DNA of 61,299 bases, taken from contig JAPPOQ010000036.1 in assembly GCA_028817895.1 (NCBI GenBank), positions 1 to 61,299 on the forward strand. Direction: 5' to 3'. Positions 8,238 to 17,051 of the stretch are shown in pieces. The DNA is from Ahrensia sp. (GTDB lineage: Bacteria; Pseudomonadota; Alphaproteobacteria; Rhizobiales; Rhizobiaceae). The notes beneath the pieces were generated by a model, which saw only the letters and a program-made list of their open reading frames with translations, did not search any database and was not told the DNA's origin. Both the position numbers and the translations under genes were made by a program. The first letter of the stretch is position 1; the number at the start of each line of letters is the position of its first letter.

Positions 8238-8735
8238 TCAGGCGGTTTTTGTCGCCTGATCACTTGGCCAAAAGGTCAAAGACGCCCCGGTTCTGCCCAT
8301 CATGATGATGGAATCCTCGCCGTCTGCATGATTGTTGGACCTGCGGCCAATCTGCCGAAAGCCGGCCTTTTCATAAAGATCCAGCGCAGCAAGATTGGAT
8401 GGGCGCACATGCAGTCGCATGAAAGGCCGCTGCGCGTCGTCAAGTGCCTTTTGCACAAGTCCGCCGGCGATTCCGCGACGGCGAAATCGCGGATCAACGG
8501 CAAGAAAGGCCATGGTTTCCCACGGAAGGTAGCTTTTCTGTCTGCTCAGGAGGTAGCCAGCAAGGGAGTCGCCGCATCGCGCAACATGCAGTTGGCCGCC
8601 CTGCCCACCGCACACAAACATGAACTCTTCCTGCAACAAGGCTGTCGGGTCGTCCCTAAACATCATTTGCTGGAGGGCCGCAATCGTCGGCCAGTCGTCG
8701 AACGAGGCACCGCCATATCTGATCGATGGGTCCAT
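8238..8735 (-). CDS. GNAT-family N-acetyltransferase
   Basis: A 165-residue acetyl-CoA-dependent acetyltransferase. The motif A segment LAVDPRFRRRGIAGGLVQKAL contains the pyrophosphate-binding R-R-x-G-x-A/G pattern, and LRVHVRPSNLAALDLYEKAGF-like sequence (LHVRPSNLAALDLYEKAGFRQ) is motif B, as in RimI-type proteins. The start at 8735 (MDPSIRYGG) is chosen because the longer frame adds 20 residues that do not resemble the family. The substrate is unknown: it could be a protein N-terminus or a small amine. It stands 36 bases from the helical-repeat gene and divergent from the HAD phosphatase. Confidence 0.85.
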   Translation of the reverse strand: MDPSIRYGGASFDDWPTIAALQQMMFRDDPTALLQEEFMFVCGGQGGQLHVARCGDSLAGYLLSRQKSYLPWETMAFLAVDPRFRRRGIAGGLVQKALDDAQRPFMRLHVRPSNLAALDLYEKAGFRQIGRRSNNHADGEDSIIMMGRTGASLTFWPSDQATKTA

Positions 8736-8860
8736 TGGTGGCTCCGTTCGACGGTACCGGCCGCTTACTGCGACCTGGCCCAAACACGCCCTCACGCTTG
8801 CATTTCAGTCATTTCGAACAGATAGCTTGCCTCAATCGACTTGCAAGGCGGTTAACAAGC

Positions 8861-9556
8861 ATGATCAAGGCCATTTTGTTCGACAAGGACGGCACACTCA
8901 TCGATTTTGAGGCGACCTTTGCCCCGGCTACAGCCAATGTCATCGAGGCCCTTGCAGAAGGTCAACCAGACAAGATGGCGGCTCTCGCAGATGCTGTCGA
9001 TTTTGACCTGGAAGGGCTGGTGATTTCGCCGGGCTCGCAGCTGGTCGCGGGAAGTCTCGACAATATCGTGTCCTGTTGGACACCGCACATGCCTGAAGAC
9101 CATGCCGCGCTGTTGGCGCGTGTTGACGCGCTGTATGTGCAAAATTCGCTCGAAAGCCTCGCTCCTGTTGATCGATTAACCGAAACGCTTGGTACGCTTA
9201 TGTCACGCAGTCTCCAGCTTGGTGTCGCCACGAATGACTCCCACCAGGCCGCGCATGCGCATCTCGACCAGCTTAGCATTGCGCACATGTTCGGCTTCGT
9301 TGTTGGCTTTGACAGCGGATTTGGTGAGAAACCACAACCGGGCATGGTGGAAGCTTTCATCAACCATTGCGGCCTGTCACCAGACGAAATCGCCATGGTT
9401 GGCGATTCTGTTCACGATTGCGCTGCCGGCCGCGCAGCCGGTGCTGTTGCTATCGGGCTGACAACCGGTCTGGCAACGCAGGACGACCTTGCACCCCATG
9501 CGGATCACATTCTGCCCGCCTTGTCAGACCTGCCAGAATTGATCGATCGGATGTGA
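8861..9556 (+). CDS. HAD-superfamily phosphatase (phosphoglycolate phosphatase-like)
   Basis: A 231-residue HAD hydrolase, soluble, acting on a phosphorylated small molecule. Motif I is FDKDGTLID with the two catalytic aspartates, motif II is GVATND, motif III the lysine in GEKPQPGM, and motif IV MVGDSVHDCAAG. The helical cap between motifs I and II suits the Gph group. ATG 8861 starts directly at MIKAILFDKDGT; the frame is open upstream but lacks homology there. The usual role of Gph-like enzymes is removal of 2-phosphoglycolate, but the specificity here is not determined by sequence. Confidence 0.87.
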   Translation: MIKAILFDKDGTLIDFEATFAPATANVIEALAEGQPDKMAALADAVDFDLEGLVISPGSQLVAGSLDNIVSCWTPHMPEDHAALLARVDALYVQNSLESLAPVDRLTETLGTLMSRSLQLGVATNDSHQAAHAHLDQLSIAHMFGFVVGFDSGFGEKPQPGMVEAFINHCGLSPDEIAMVGDSVHDCAAGRAAGAVAIGLTTGLATQDDLAPHADHILPALSDLPELIDRM

Positions 9557-9563
9557 AAAGGGA

Positions 9564-10184
9564 TCAGTAGAGCGTTTTGGCCTGCCTATCCTGCAGCTGG
9601 GCATCATAGGTTTCAGCGTCAAAATCTGCCATCGCGGATTTGACCAGTTCACCGGCGGTTGGAAGCGCTGCCGGCTCGAGCTGCGCGTCTGGTTCCCACA
9701 GGCGAGCTCGCTTGATCGCCCGCGCGCATTGGAAATACATTGTCTGGATTGTCACCAGCACCACCGTTGCCGGGCGTTTGCTATTCACCGCAAAACTCTC
9801 CAGCAGTTCTGGTTCCGTGGTTATCATGGCCGAACCGTTGATCCGCAGACACTCGTTCCAGCCTGGAATGAGAAACAGCAGTGCGACGCGCGGGTCGCCA
9901 ACGATGTTACGCAGCGTATCGAGCCGGTTGTTGCCGCGACGATCCGGGAAAGCGATCCTGTGTTCATCAAGAATGCGCACCGTGCCCGGCCCATCGCCGC
10001 GCGGCGAACAATCCATACCTTCTGGACCAATGCTCGCGACAGCAAAGAAGGGCGCAGCCTCAATGAGCCTGCGATATGGCTGCGTGATTGTGGCAGTCTC
10101 CTTCAACATGGTCGCGGGAGCAATGCTATTGACGCCGGGATAGTGCGCCTCGAGATCGGCTATGGATGTGATGAGGTGGGTCAT
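9564..10184 (-). CDS. Pyridoxamine 5'-phosphate oxidase-fold flavin protein
   Basis: A 206-residue split-barrel protein of the PNPOx-like superfamily, close to the MSMEG_1061 subgroup. The block FFAVASIGPEGMDCSPRGDGPG followed by IAFPDRRGNNRLDTLRNIVGDPRVALLFLIPG is diagnostic for FMN-binding members. It probably binds FMN and reduces or oxidises an unknown small molecule; it is not the true pyridoxine biosynthesis enzyme. Its start overlaps by four bases the stop of the MazF-like toxin gene, so it may be co-transcribed from the toxin-antitoxin promoter. Confidence 0.82.
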   Translation of the reverse strand: MTHLITSIADLEAHYPGVNSIAPATMLKETATITQPYRRLIEAAPFFAVASIGPEGMDCSPRGDGPGTVRILDEHRIAFPDRRGNNRLDTLRNIVGDPRVALLFLIPGWNECLRINGSAMITTEPELLESFAVNSKRPATVVLVTIQTMYFQCARAIKRARLWEPDAQLEPAALPTAGELVKSAMADFDAETYDAQLQDRQAKTLY

Positions 10185-10519
10185 TTTTCGTTGAGCAGAA
10201 GCCGCTGGAGCAAAGTTCTTACCTGTCGCATCGGTTCAGCTCCCAGCAGATGCTGCGTCACTTCAATATGGCGAGTTGCCTGATCAATGGACTTCAGTTG
10301 ATCCACCAGAATGGCGCCCCCGATTGCGCTATCCTGTGGCAGAAAAACTTTCCACGGCCACGGCTTTCGGCTGTTCGTGACAGGACAGATCAAGACAAAG
10401 CTGGAATTGTTGTTGTAACTTTCCGGCGACACAACCAGCGCCGGTCTGCGCCCAGCCTGTTCATGTCCGATTGCTGCGCCGAAATCGACCCAGATGAATT
10501 GACCGGGCCGAAAGCTCAA
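10181..10519 (-). CDS. mazF: MazF/PemK-family mRNA interferase toxin
   Basis: A 112-residue toxin of the CcdB/MazF fold. The N-terminal RPGQFIWVDFG, the catalytic-region GRRPALVVSPE and the later CPVTN strand are all standard MazF features. Family members cleave mRNA at short sequences in the cytoplasm. The start codon overlaps the antitoxin stop by four bases (10516-10519), the usual translational coupling that keeps antitoxin ahead of toxin. No truncation is apparent, so the module should be functional. Confidence 0.92.
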   Translation of the reverse strand: MSFRPGQFIWVDFGAAIGHEQAGRRPALVVSPESYNNNSSFVLICPVTNSRKPWPWKVFLPQDSAIGGAILVDQLKSIDQATRHIEVTQHLLGAEPMRQVRTLLQRLLLNEK

Positions 10520-10752
10520 ATCAGCTCCCGACCTTTGGGACCATCGTCAAAAGACTCCGGCTGCTCCTGCCCCTTCATCTGCTCAACAAGCTCTTCAAGC
10601 GACGGCACATCATCAACGGGCGTCAAAACAACTGCACCATTTTCGATGATCAGATCGACCTTGCTTCCCTCACGCAGATTGAGCGTTTCCACCGCCATCT
10701 TCGGCAAGCGGATCGCGCATGAGCCGCCCCATTTTCCGATACGGGTCTGCAT
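10516..10752 (-). CDS. mazE: MazE-like AbrB-family antitoxin
   Basis: A 78-residue antitoxin. The N-terminal half (RIGKWGGSCAIRLPKMAVETLNLREGSKVDL) is a SpoVT/AbrB swapped-hairpin DNA-binding domain; the acidic C-terminal tail is the expected toxin-binding segment. It precedes and overlaps the toxin gene. The pair should repress its own promoter, and a perfect inverted repeat lies 40 bases upstream of the start, in the right place for an operator. Confidence 0.92.
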   Translation of the reverse strand: MQTRIGKWGGSCAIRLPKMAVETLNLREGSKVDLIIENGAVVLTPVDDVPSLEELVEQMKGQEQPESFDDGPKGRELI

Positions 10753-10791
10753 AGCAAACTCCTCTTGCCGGTGCGTGGATCGAAACCATTA

Positions 10792-10810
10792 TGATCTACA
10801 ATATAGATCA
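10792..10810 (-). promoter_or_regulatory. Palindromic operator upstream of mazEF
   Basis: TGATCTA (10792-10798) and TAGATCA (10804-10810) form a perfect inverted repeat with a five-base spacer, in an AT-rich patch 40 bases upstream of the mazE start. Autoregulation through such a palindrome is general for MazEF-type modules. Assignment to MazE is inferred from position. Confidence 0.6.
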
Positions 10811-10851
10811 AACGCAGCGTATGGCAAAGTTTGGCCGCAAAACCGCGGCGG

Positions 10852-12537
10852 TTACATGTTGGGATAGACCGGCCCTTCCCCGCCCTGCGGCGGAACCCAG
10901 GTGATGTTCTGATTTGGGTCCTTGATATCGCAGGTTTTGCAGTGAATGCAGTTTTGCGCATTGATCACGAATTGCGCATCATCGCTGCCGGGCGTCGCTG
11001 CATCACCATCCTTGTTGACCCACTCATACACGCCGACGGGGCAATAAAGGCGCGACGGCCCGGCATAGGTTCCCCAGGCGGATGATTTCTGAAGCTGCAT
11101 GTCAGCAACTCTGAGATGCTTCGGCTGGTTCTCTTCGTGATTGGTGTTGGACAGAAACACCGAAGAAGAGCGATCAAATGTGAGCACTCCATCGGGCTTG
11201 GGATACTCGACTGGCGCATGCTGAGCGGCAGGCTCCGTGGCCTCATAGTCCGCCTTCTTGTGCTTCATCGTGCCCAGCGGCGACCAGTTCCACGCGATTG
11301 AATTGATCCACATTTCCACTCCAGACACGACCGTACCGAGCACGGCCCCGAGTTTGGTGACGAGCGGTTTAACATTGCGAACAGGCTTCAAATCCTTGCC
11401 GATGTCGCTTTCGCGCCAGGCATTTTCGTAAGTATCAAGCTCATCATTGGCGCGTCCCGCTTTGAGCGCGTCGGCCACGTGCTCCGCCGCCAGCATGCCG
11501 GAGAGCATGGCGTTGTGGCTGCCTTTGATCCGCGGAACATTCACAAACCCGGCCGAGCAACCCAGCAAGGCCCCGCCGGGGAAGGAGAGGCGCGGTACGG
11601 ATTGCCACCCGCCCTGCGTGATCGCGCGCGCGCCATAGGAGATGCGTTTGCCACCCTCCAGCAAAGGTGCGACCGAAGTGTGAGTCTTGAACTTCTGGAA
11701 CGTCGCAAACGGGTTGAGATATGGGTTCTTGTAGCCCAGCGCAACCACATACCCCACATAAACCTGATTGTTCTCAATGTGATAGATAAATGAACCGCCA
11801 TCCTGACTGCTTTTCAACGGCCAGCCGAGCGTGTGCATAACGCTGCCTTCATCGTGCTTTTCTGGATCGATTTCCCAAAGCTCCTTGAAGCCGATCCCGT
11901 ATTTCTGCGGGCTTGCGTCTTTGTCGAGATTGAATTTTGCAATCAGTTGCTTGGCGAGCGAGCCGCGCGCGCCCTCGCCGATCAGCACATATTTGCCGTG
12001 CAGTTCGACACCGCGCTCATGGTTCGGACCGGGCGTCCCGTCGGACTGAATGCCCATGTCGCCGGTGGCAACACCGATGACCGCGCCGTCATCGTTGAGA
12101 ACCAGTTCGGCGGCGGCAAAACCGGGAAACACTTCAACACCCAGCGCCTCGGCCTTCTCAGCCATCCAGCGGCACACATTGCCCAGCGAGACGATGTAAT
12201 TGCCGTGATTGTTCATCAAAGGCGGCATGGCCCAGGTTGGCAGCGGTATTTTGCCCGCTGGTCCGAACAGATAGAACTTGTCGCTTTTGACGGGCACTTT
12301 GAAGGGGTGATCGTCCTCTTCACGCCAATCCGGGAACAGCCGATTGATCGCGATTGGGTCCATCACCGCGCCCGACAGGATATGGGCACCAATCTCCGGT
12401 CCCTTTTCCAGAACGACAACGTTGAGATCAGCATCAAGCTGTTTCAGACGGATGGCAGCGGCGAGCCCGGCGGGGCCGCCACCCACGATGACAACATCAA
12501 ACTCCATGCTTTCGCGCGGTTCCAACTCTTGCGTCAT
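10852..12537 (-). CDS. Electron transfer flavoprotein-ubiquinone oxidoreductase
   Basis: ETF-QO, 561 residues, a membrane-associated enzyme that passes electrons from reduced ETF to ubiquinone and so links acyl-CoA and dimethylglycine-type dehydrogenases to respiration. The FAD motif GGGPAGLAAAIRL lies near residue 19, followed by the family block GAHILSGAVMDPIAINRLFPDW. The C-terminus holds the 4Fe-4S ligands: CPVGVYEW and NCIHCKTCDI, ending in NITWVPPQGGEGPVYPNM. The length equals that of bacterial and mitochondrial homologues. It serves the many acyl-CoA dehydrogenases and perhaps the demethylating flavoprotein encoded elsewhere in this window. Confidence 0.96.
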   Translation of the reverse strand: MTQELEPRESMEFDVVIVGGGPAGLAAAIRLKQLDADLNVVVLEKGPEIGAHILSGAVMDPIAINRLFPDWREEDDHPFKVPVKSDKFYLFGPAGKIPLPTWAMPPLMNNHGNYIVSLGNVCRWMAEKAEALGVEVFPGFAAAELVLNDDGAVIGVATGDMGIQSDGTPGPNHERGVELHGKYVLIGEGARGSLAKQLIAKFNLDKDASPQKYGIGFKELWEIDPEKHDEGSVMHTLGWPLKSSQDGGSFIYHIENNQVYVGYVVALGYKNPYLNPFATFQKFKTHTSVAPLLEGGKRISYGARAITQGGWQSVPRLSFPGGALLGCSAGFVNVPRIKGSHNAMLSGMLAAEHVADALKAGRANDELDTYENAWRESDIGKDLKPVRNVKPLVTKLGAVLGTVVSGVEMWINSIAWNWSPLGTMKHKKADYEATEPAAQHAPVEYPKPDGVLTFDRSSSVFLSNTNHEENQPKHLRVADMQLQKSSAWGTYAGPSRLYCPVGVYEWVNKDGDAATPGSDDAQFVINAQNCIHCKTCDIKDPNQNITWVPPQGGEGPVYPNM

Positions 12538-12611
12538 GTCTGTCTCCCTGGCGACGAATTGCGTTCGCCCAAGTGAATTTCAGGGGGTGTTAGACCAGCA
12601 ATAGCCGCCGA

Positions 12612-13121
12612 TCAAACGCTTTCGGGCATGGCGAAAAGGTCGGTGTCATCTGTTTTGCAGCCCGCAGCGGTGAGCATGGCATGCACCTGCCCGCGATGGT
12701 GTGTCTGGTGGTTGAAGAAATGTAAAACACAAAGCGCCAACGGTGTGGTGACGTTGCTTTTCAACACCCCGGAATACCAGGACAGCTCGCCCTCCAGATC
12801 ACTCATTTTCAATCTCGAAGCCCAAGAAATGATCGCTTCATCGAGGATCGGGCGCGCATCGGCCAGGGTCTGCCAATCCTCAAACTCGTACGCGGATTGC
12901 CGGCCGGGTCGCGAGGGTTTTGCCACCGAGGGGTCAAACCTGTTCATCCAGATCGAGTCACCCCAATAAAGATGATTGAGCGTGTGACGAATCGAACCAA
13001 AAAACGCTCCGCGATCGAGATCGCGCGCTTTGTCATCCAGCGTTTCGGCAGCCTCGAAGGCGCAACGGTTTTGCCAGCGATTGTAGCGCGCCATCATCAT
13101 CGCATAGTCGGGCGTGATCAT
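12612..13121 (-). CDS. DinB-family protein
   Basis: A 169-residue four-helix-bundle protein of the DinB/YfiT superfamily. The metal-binding histidines expected for the fold appear as LNHLYWGD near residue 48 and HFFNHQTHHRGQVHAML near the C-terminal third, the latter being the classic DinB signature. Members are metal-dependent hydrolases or thiol transferases, mostly uncharacterised. Its start overlaps by four bases the stop of otsA, so it is in the otsB-otsA transcription unit, but no functional link to trehalose is known. Confidence 0.87.
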   Translation of the reverse strand: MITPDYAMMMARYNRWQNRCAFEAAETLDDKARDLDRGAFFGSIRHTLNHLYWGDSIWMNRFDPSVAKPSRPGRQSAYEFEDWQTLADARPILDEAIISWASRLKMSDLEGELSWYSGVLKSNVTTPLALCVLHFFNHQTHHRGQVHAMLTAAGCKTDDTDLFAMPESV

Positions 13122-14518
13122 GCATTGTCTCCCGGACTGGACTGTGGCTTAACCGAATGCAAAGCCTCAAGAAAGGACCGACACCAGGTGACGACATCAC
13201 CGTCTTCAACCTTTCCGGACAGCGCCTGAAACCGTTCCTGCCTTTCTTCGAGCGGCATGGTCAGCGCGCGCTGCAACGTGTCGGCGGTCGCCTCCACATC
13301 ATACGGGTTGACCAGCAAGGCCTCCGTCATCTCCTCTGCGGCACCAGCAAATTGCGACAGAACCAACACGCCGGGGTCATCGGGTGGCTGCACCGAAACA
13401 TATTCCTTCGCGACCAGATTCATGCCATCACGCAGGGGCGTCACCAGTCCTACTTTTGAGATGGAAAAGATTGCCGCAAGCCTCACCCGCGCGACCTGGC
13501 GATGGATGTAACGGACCGGTGTCCAGTCGATTGTCGCAAACTCACCATTCACCGCGCCTGACAACTGCTCCAGTTCCTGCCTGATATCGGCATAGGCATC
13601 GACGCCTTCACGCGTTGGCGGCGCGATCTGAACCAGGGTCGAGACCCCGATATTGTCAGGATATTTCCGCAAGAGACGCTGAAAGATTCGCATGCGGTCC
13701 GGCAAGCCCTTGGAATAGTCGAGCCGTTCCACACCCGTGATCCATTTGCGCCCGCGTGCCTTTTCGCGCAGCCTTGTGATCACCTCCTGCGCTTCTTCTT
13801 CATCGAGAAGTGCGCGAAACTGATCGACATCCATGCCGATGGGAAAACTGCGCGCCGTCACGGTTCGCCCAAAGGCCGTGACCTGATCGCCATCCTCAAC
13901 CGGCACGTCGAGGCGCCGCTCGGCGTAAAGCTTGAAGTTCGTGACATCCGCCTGCGTCTGAAAGCCAATGAGGTCGTAGTAAAACAGAGTGCGCATCAGC
14001 CACACCCCATCTGGAATGGCGGCTGCAATCTGGCTGGGCGGAAAGGGGATGTGAAGAAAGAAGCCGATGCGGTTTTTCAGCCCCAGCGCCCGCAACTCCA
14101 TGGCCAGCGGAACCAGGTGATAGTCATGCACCCAGATCACGTCTTCCGGTTCAACCAGTCGGGCAATGTGATGCGCAAAGGTGCGATTGACGCTGCGGTA
14201 AAACTTGTCGAATTCCGGTTCCGTGCTGACCAGATCCAGGCGGTGATGAAAGGCTGGCCACAGAACAGAATTGGCGTAGCCAAGATAGTAGTTGTCATAT
14301 TCCGCCTGATTGAGATCAATTCCGGCCAGTTCCACCTTGCCCACCTGCCGGACCGACAGTTTGCCATCACCATCGGCCGTTTCGGAGATATTGCCGCTCC
14401 AGCCGACCCAGACCCCGCCGATCGTGTTGAGAGCACCGTTCAGCGCAACCGCCAGCCCACCCTTTGCGGGCTTTGACGGATCACCCAAACGATTAGATAC
14501 GACGATCAGTCGGCTCAT
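13118..14518 (-). CDS. otsA: Trehalose-6-phosphate synthase
   Basis: Family GT20 glycosyltransferase of 466 residues, joining UDP-glucose and glucose-6-phosphate to give trehalose-6-phosphate in the cytoplasm. The N-terminus has VVSNRLG and KGGLAVAL, the phosphate-binding loop; [16 protein letters not shown] contains the catalytic-site aspartate; [20 protein letters not shown] carries the Arg and Lys that bind the UDP phosphates; and [14 protein letters not shown] binds the donor. The length is that of E. coli OtsA. It overlaps otsB upstream by four bases. Trehalose serves as compatible solute and desiccation protectant, consistent with other osmolyte genes in the window. Confidence 0.97.
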   Translation of the reverse strand: MSRLIVVSNRLGDPSKPAKGGLAVALNGALNTIGGVWVGWSGNISETADGDGKLSVRQVGKVELAGIDLNQAEYDNYYLGYANSVLWPAFHHRLDLVSTEPEFDKFYRSVNRTFAHHIARLVEPEDVIWVHDYHLVPLAMELRALGLKNRIGFFLHIPFPPSQIAAAIPDGVWLMRTLFYYDLIGFQTQADVTNFKLYAERRLDVPVEDGDQVTAFGRTVTARSFPIGMDVDQFRALLDEEEAQEVITRLREKARGRKWITGVERLDYSKGLPDRMRIFQRLLRKYPDNIGVSTLVQIAPPTREGVDAYADIRQELEQLSGAVNGEFATIDWTPVRYIHRQVARVRLAAIFSISKVGLVTPLRDGMNLVAKEYVSVQPPDDPGVLVLSQFAGAAEEMTEALLVNPYDVEATADTLQRALTMPLEERQERFQALSGKVEDGDVVTWCRSFLEALHSVKPQSSPGDNA

Positions 14519-15225
14519 GTCGCCATTCTTTCCAGAAACTCATAGACGGAATCAACATCGCCTAGTCTGTGATCGGCGCACGTCTCGCCATTACCGACCT
14601 TGATCGAAACACCGCCGACAGCGTTGACCGCGCGGTGGCCATCTTCATCCGTAACATCGTCGCCGATGAAGATGGGGACGCGGCCTGCATAAGGAGCCTG
14701 CGCCAGAAGCCTTTCAATGCCGACACCCTTGTGAACGCCGCTTCGCCGTGCCTCCCACATCATCGCGCCGGACATGATCTCAAAATCTTCGCGCCCGGCA
14801 AAGGCATCGAATATGGCCAAGCGCGCGGTCTCCTCGATCTCCGGGGCCTGCCTGAAATGCAGCGTGAAACCGGCCGATTTTTCCTGAAGGACCACGCCGT
14901 CATGCTGCGCAGCGAAGGCGCGCATGGCGTCGCGCTCAACCTCGAAAGGCGCACCTTCGACCACTTCAACCGCAGCACCGCCAATCCGCCATTCGGCGCC
15001 ATGCACCCCGACAGCATCGAACTCTGAGGTTCCGATCAATTCATCGAGATTGTCGATGGCCCGGCCGGTTACGAAGGCAAGTGCGCTTTCATGGTTCCGG
15101 TGAAGCTTTCGCAGCAAAGGCACCAGCCGGTCGGGAACATCGACACCATTCGGTGTGTGCGCAAAGCCGACAAGCGTCCCGTCAAAGTCCAGAAACAGGG
15201 CGGGCTTGTCCGGCAAAGATATCAT
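14515..15225 (-). CDS. otsB: Trehalose-6-phosphate phosphatase
   Basis: HAD-family phosphatase of 236 residues converting trehalose-6-phosphate to trehalose. Motif I is FLDFDGTLVGF with the nucleophile aspartate, motif II FVTGRAI, the lysine lies in the GVHKGVGIERLL segment, and motif IV is FIGDDVTDEDGHRAV. These features are specific for the OtsB group. It is the first gene of the otsB-otsA-dinB unit, with ATGA overlap to otsA. Confidence 0.96.
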   Translation of the reverse strand: MISLPDKPALFLDFDGTLVGFAHTPNGVDVPDRLVPLLRKLHRNHESALAFVTGRAIDNLDELIGTSEFDAVGVHGAEWRIGGAAVEVVEGAPFEVERDAMRAFAAQHDGVVLQEKSAGFTLHFRQAPEIEETARLAIFDAFAGREDFEIMSGAMMWEARRSGVHKGVGIERLLAQAPYAGRVPIFIGDDVTDEDGHRAVNAVGGVSIKVGNGETCADHRLGDVDSVYEFLERMAT

Positions 15226-15314
15226 GAGGTGGCAATTGGTTTTTCGTATAACGGCTTGTCGTTGCTAACGCATAAGCAAGCCATTTGTTCGTCTTGTGAT
15301 CCGTGACGCACCGA

Positions 15315-15716
15315 TCATCCAACCCTTTTGAACACGCCGCTGCCCGTCGCCAGCAGATCACCATTCTCATGGCGCACTTCACCCGCCGCATAGACGATCG
15401 AGCGCCCCGCATGGGTGACGCGTCCGGTGGCGGTAACGCGCCCCTCTTTGGCTGCCGCCAGATAGTTGGTCGTCAGCGACAGGGTGACGATCAGCTGATT
15501 GCCGTCGTCAGACAAGGCACGGCTCGCCGCAAATCCGCAGGCGCTGTCGAGCAGGATGGCGTGAATGCCGCCATGCAACATGTCGCTGCGATTGGTGTGC
15601 TTGGCCTCGATATCGACATGCGTCTCGCAACGATCCGCATGAAGGTGATTGACGTAGCCGAGCGCCTTTTGCAGGCCGGTCTCACTGGCAATGATGCGCT
15701 CTGGCCTGTCGCTCAT
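15315..15716 (-). CDS. PaaI-type hotdog-fold thioesterase
   Basis: A 133-residue acyl-CoA thioesterase. The motif DMLHGGIHAILLDSACGFAA is the HGG-D active-site helix of the PaaI group, and VTLSLTTNYLAAAKEGRVTATGRVTHAGRS is the beta sheet core. The start at 15716 (MSDRPERII) is chosen over a much longer frame whose first 73 residues have no family resemblance. It ends about 90 bases from otsB and follows an acyl-CoA dehydrogenase by eight bases, so it probably belongs to the acyl-CoA operon and hydrolyses a CoA ester from that pathway. Confidence 0.87.
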   Translation of the reverse strand: MSDRPERIIASETGLQKALGYVNHLHADRCETHVDIEAKHTNRSDMLHGGIHAILLDSACGFAASRALSDDGNQLIVTLSLTTNYLAAAKEGRVTATGRVTHAGRSIVYAAGEVRHENGDLLATGSGVFKRVG

Positions 15717-15724
15717 CTCGCAGC

Positions 15725-16855
15725 TCAAGCCGCCTTTGCGCGGCCCATCTCGATAAGTCTTTCGGTGTGATGGTCCACATCGCCGAACAGATGGTCGATC
15801 ATCACGATGCGCTTTGAGTAGTGCCCAACCGCATATTCCCACGTCATCGCGATGCCACCATGCATCTGGATCGCCTCTTCTGCGATCATGCGACCCGAGC
15901 GACCGATGAGCTGTTTCGCGGCGGAGACGTGCCAATCCCGCTCCTCACCTTCCAGATGCCCGGCTGCGTTGACGATATTGGAGCGGATCATTTCACGCTC
16001 GGTCATCATATCGGCCATGCGATGCTGCAAGGCCTGAAACTTGCCAATAACGACACCGAACTGTTTGCGCGTTTTCAGATACTCAAGCGTCATATCGATG
16101 GCGACATCGATAGCGCCGAGCGCTTCGGCGGAGACGGCGAGCGTTCCTGCGGCGGTGGCCTTTGCAAGCGCGTCATAGCCCTGCCCTGCCTCTCCGATCA
16201 GCGCATCACTGCCGACCTTCACGGCATCCAGTGTGATCTCCGCTGCGCGGTAGCCATCAACGGTCCCGTAGCCGCGGCGGGTCAAGCCATCGGCATTTGC
16301 GTACACAAGAAATAGTGAAATGCCATCTGTGTCCGCTGCATCGCCGGAGGTCCGTGCTGACACAACGAGATGATCGGCACTGTCACCGCCCATGACAACG
16401 GCCTTATTGCCGTTGAGCACCCAGCCATCGCCGTCCTGTGCAGCCGTCGTTTCAACATGCGCGATGTCGTAGCGGCTGCCCGGTTCCCCATGCGCCAGCG
16501 CGATGAGCGTTTCGCCCGCTATCACCCGCTCGATGATGCCGCCGAATGAGTCACCGCCCGACGCGAGCACGGTTCCCGCCATAAGTGTTGGCAGGAATGG
16601 CTCGACGACCAGCCCCTTGCCGAGTTCCTCGAAGATCACGGCAATGTCGAAGCCCTTGCCGCCGAAACCGCCGGCATCTTCGGGGAAAAGCGCTCCGATG
16701 AGACCGAGTTCTGCCATCTGCGCCCACATCTCGCGCGACCAGCCCTCGTCAGTGGCCACGATCTCGTGACGCTTCTCAATGGCATATTGCTCGCGCACAA
16801 ATCGCCCGGCCATGTCGGCGAGCATTTGGCGTTCTTCGGTGTGGTTGAAATCCAT
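15725..16855 (-). CDS. Acyl-CoA dehydrogenase, PimD-like small subunit type
   Basis: FAD-dependent acyl-CoA dehydrogenase of 376 residues. It starts MDFNHTEERQMLADMAGRFV and includes FGVVIGKFQALQHRMADM and EEAIQMHGGIAMTWEYAVGHYSKR, typical of the small-subunit type of heteromeric dehydrogenases such as pimeloyl-CoA dehydrogenase. It introduces a 2,3-double bond into an acyl-CoA and reduces ETF. The matching large-subunit-type gene lies upstream on the same strand at 17642-18838, separated by a repeat-bracketed DUF559 gene. The chain substrate is unknown. Confidence 0.88.
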   Translation of the reverse strand: MDFNHTEERQMLADMAGRFVREQYAIEKRHEIVATDEGWSREMWAQMAELGLIGALFPEDAGGFGGKGFDIAVIFEELGKGLVVEPFLPTLMAGTVLASGGDSFGGIIERVIAGETLIALAHGEPGSRYDIAHVETTAAQDGDGWVLNGNKAVVMGGDSADHLVVSARTSGDAADTDGISLFLVYANADGLTRRGYGTVDGYRAAEITLDAVKVGSDALIGEAGQGYDALAKATAAGTLAVSAEALGAIDVAIDMTLEYLKTRKQFGVVIGKFQALQHRMADMMTEREMIRSNIVNAAGHLEGEERDWHVSAAKQLIGRSGRMIAEEAIQMHGGIAMTWEYAVGHYSKRIVMIDHLFGDVDHHTERLIEMGRAKAA

Positions 16856-16936
16856 AGGTTGTCTCGGTTGTTATTGGGATCTGGTGGAAAACGGATCACT
16901 GCAAGGTGGCGATGGTTTGTGTTTGTGGATGCGTAG

Positions 16937-17012
16937 CCCCTCACCCGCCGACCAGCGGCTCTGCTGCGCATCGCCGGGCCTTGCGACCTCTCCCCATTAG
17001 TGGGGAGAGGTA
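16937..17012 (+). repeat. Palindromic repeat, copy A1
   Basis: The first 59 bases are identical, except for one base, to 17543-17601, and end in a hairpin with CCTCTCCCC (16987-16995) and GGGGAGAGG (17002-17010) arms. It begins CCCCTCACCCG, matching the inverted end of the other palindromes in this region. Confidence 0.85.
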
Positions 17013-17051
17013 GGAGAGCGAGGCCACGATGGTTCGATATATATGCATTTT

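Noticed and set aside
9564-10184. Pyridoxine biosynthesis enzyme PdxH
   Set aside because: The sequence fits the MSMEG_1061-like subgroup of the fold, not the PdxH signature.
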